A DNA stretch of 64,000 nucleotides from Branchiostoma floridae (lineage: Eukaryota > Chordata > Leptocardii > Amphioxiformes > Branchiostomatidae). Shown piece by piece: positions 62,348-64,000 of the stretch (positions within the stretch are counted from its first letter, which is position 1; each line of letters opens with the position of its first letter). The position numbers were made by a program, and so were the translations under genes. Under the pieces are notes generated by a model. It did no database searches. It was not told the DNA's origin and was given only the letters and a program-made list of their open reading frames with translations. The DNA lies in contig NC_049990.1 in NCBI RefSeq assembly GCF_000003815.2, positions 7,974,758 through 8,038,757 of the forward strand. The letters are read 5' to 3'.

Positions 62348-62890
62348 TTTAAGGAGTTAAATGTTACATTACCCTAACCAGTTGCTATACGCAACAACTT
62401 TTCAGATAAGGGATTACCTAACACATCCACATATTAGATATGTAATACATCCAATTACATACTAACGAAACGTCCGCGTAATGCAAGGCGCACCACAAAA
62501 CATCTAACAACACAAACGAAATATAACATACTGTGTCCCCAAACGCACAAGTACATACAGGCAATTTATTATCACAATCAAAATTGTCCGCCTCCCAAAA
62601 CAGATGTTCTAAAATGTTGGGCTGGGCAAACAGCGGGTCTAATTAATGTGCCAACTGTTACAAATATTTCAAACAGTCCTAAGCAGACATAAATAAAACT
62701 ACTGGGGGTTCCCCAAACAGCTGTCATAGAAATCACCTCACTATCTGCTTGCAGCTAAGCCCATTAACAAACACATAAAGCACGATGCTTGTTCCAATAT
62801 ATCTCAAATATAGGGGTGATTTCTGATATTATTACATCAATTATAACGACGGATACGGCTCCCAAAATCTCATCGATTCGAGCTTTTATC

Positions 62891-63136
62891 ACACCCCACC
62901 AACACAACAAGTATGAAACCAATCCATCCAGCCGTTCTTGAGTAATCTTGTACACAGACAGAGACACATAACACACCCCACCAACACAACAAGTATGAAA
63001 CCAATCCATCCAGCCGTTCTGCAGTAATCTTGTACACAGACAGAGACACATAACACACCCCACCAACACAACAAGTATGAAATTTAAACCAATCCACCCA
63101 GCCGTTTATGAGTAATCTTGTACACAGACAGCCAAA
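62891..63136. repeat. 82-base tandem repeat, three copies
   Basis: ACACCCCACCAACACAACAA starts at 62891, 62973 and 63055. Units also share CCAGCCGTTC and AGTAATCTTGTACACAGACA. The third unit has a small insertion. Flanking blocks (62705-62830 and 63148-63262, CCCCAAACAGCTGTCATAGA) are a longer direct repeat around the array. Confidence 0.9.
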
Positions 63137-63509
63137 ACTCGGGATTCCCCAAACAGCTGTCATAGAAATGACCTCACTATCTGCTTGGAGCTAAGCCCAT
63201 TAACAAACACTTAAAGCACGATGCCTGTTCCAGTATATTACAATTATAGGGGTGATTTCTGATACGTGCATCGTTTCACGACTGTGTGCAGGCACACCAA
63301 ACAGTATGAGAATATCGCAAACGGGACATCAACTGTAGTTGCGATAATCACAGACAGTAACGACTCATTTTCCAGGACAAGCAATATGTCATACATATTA
63401 GGTAAAACCGCAACTGTATGCTTTGTCATAATATCACATACGAGAAAACCAAGGAACCAACGTGCATCGTAGGACGACTGTGAACACCGGGCACACCAAA
63501 CCATATATC

Positions 63510-63957
63510 AATATCGCAAACGGGAACAAAATATAGGTGCGAAAACCACAGACAGTAACCACTCATTTTCCAAGACAGGCATTATGTTCTACATACTGGG
63601 ATAAATCGCAACTGTATGATTTGTCATAATATGACATATGACAAAAACACTACTGCAATACAAGAAATACAATACAGGATACAAACACATCATCAACACA
63701 ACCAAAAGGACATGAAATATCCGACAACCAATACCTACATGTAGGATACGGGGACAAGTTGGTGCCCGATATATAATAATGCAAGTACTTACCAACACAA
63801 CATCAGCATAAGCCACACGGACCACAAAATCTAACAGCGCAAACAAAGTATAACACACCAGGTCCCCAAAGGCACAAGTGGCTAAATACAAAGTTATTTA
63901 TCATATTCAAATTGTCCAGCATCGGGAAACAGTTGCCCAGCATCGGGAAACAGTTGC
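63510..63957. repeat. 435-base repeat, second copy
   Basis: Matches 61913-62347 with few changes and a small insertion near 63688. The text just after it (CATACTAACGAAACTTCCG) resembles that at 62457, so a higher-order unit of about 1.6 kb is repeating into the right edge. Confidence 0.85.
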
Positions 63958-64000
63958 CCAGCATACTAACGAAACTTCCGGGTTACGCAGCTCAAAACAG

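Larger units (their letters stand above)
61444..64000. other. Repeat-filled intron of DNAH2-like gene to right edge
   Basis: Apart from the repeats listed, no further dynein exon, no other gene and no transposase motif was found here. Several minus-strand open stretches lie wholly inside repeat units. Confidence 0.7.

Noticed and set aside
62891-63136. Regular repeats reminiscent of a CRISPR array
   Set aside because: Units are contiguous 82-base tandem copies with no unique spacers, in a eukaryotic intron.

Overview
The window looks like nuclear DNA of an invertebrate deuterostome, most likely an amphioxus (Branchiostoma). Genes are split into many short exons with GT-AG introns, exons are GC-richer than introns, both protein families are close to their vertebrate relatives, and introns are full of short inverted-repeat elements of a kind familiar from amphioxus. 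The species call is inference. No bacterial, organellar or CRISPR-like content was found.

Layout. (1) 1844-8320, 15298-21576 and 24570-34020 (all minus strand): three tandem flavin monoamine oxidase (MAO) genes, each with 14 coding exons and nearly identical exon sizes. Copy 1 keeps the complete set of MAO signature residues that I could check. Copies 2 and 3 are closer to each other, share 3' flanks and promoters, and both lack the cysteine that tethers FAD and the tyrosine beside it. Copy 2 also carries a one-base deletion in exon 6. In copy 3, exon 3 falls in an assembly gap (31638-32259). (2) 8321-14050: a repeat-rich spacer with a palindromic minisatellite, a displaced copy of the MAO promoter, and decayed histone H4-like fragments. 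(3) 34021-34350: a compact divergent promoter between MAO copy 3 and the dynein gene. (4) 35367-61443 (plus strand): the first 38 coding exons (about 1,987 codons) of an axonemal dynein heavy chain, best match DNAH2, covering the tail, the linker and the AAA1 Walker A and B motifs. The gene runs off the right edge. (5) 61444-64000: intron DNA made of nested tandem and dispersed repeats.

The MAO cluster and the dynein gene are functionally unrelated and are joined only by a shared promoter interval. The most notable observations are: loss of the covalent flavin site in two of three MAO paralogues; repeated small tandem duplications that straddle exon edges in the dynein gene; a short transposon family with common termini and 9-base target duplications caught at five sites, one of them with its empty site visible in a paralogue; and histone H4 relics that share a splice-donor-like end.
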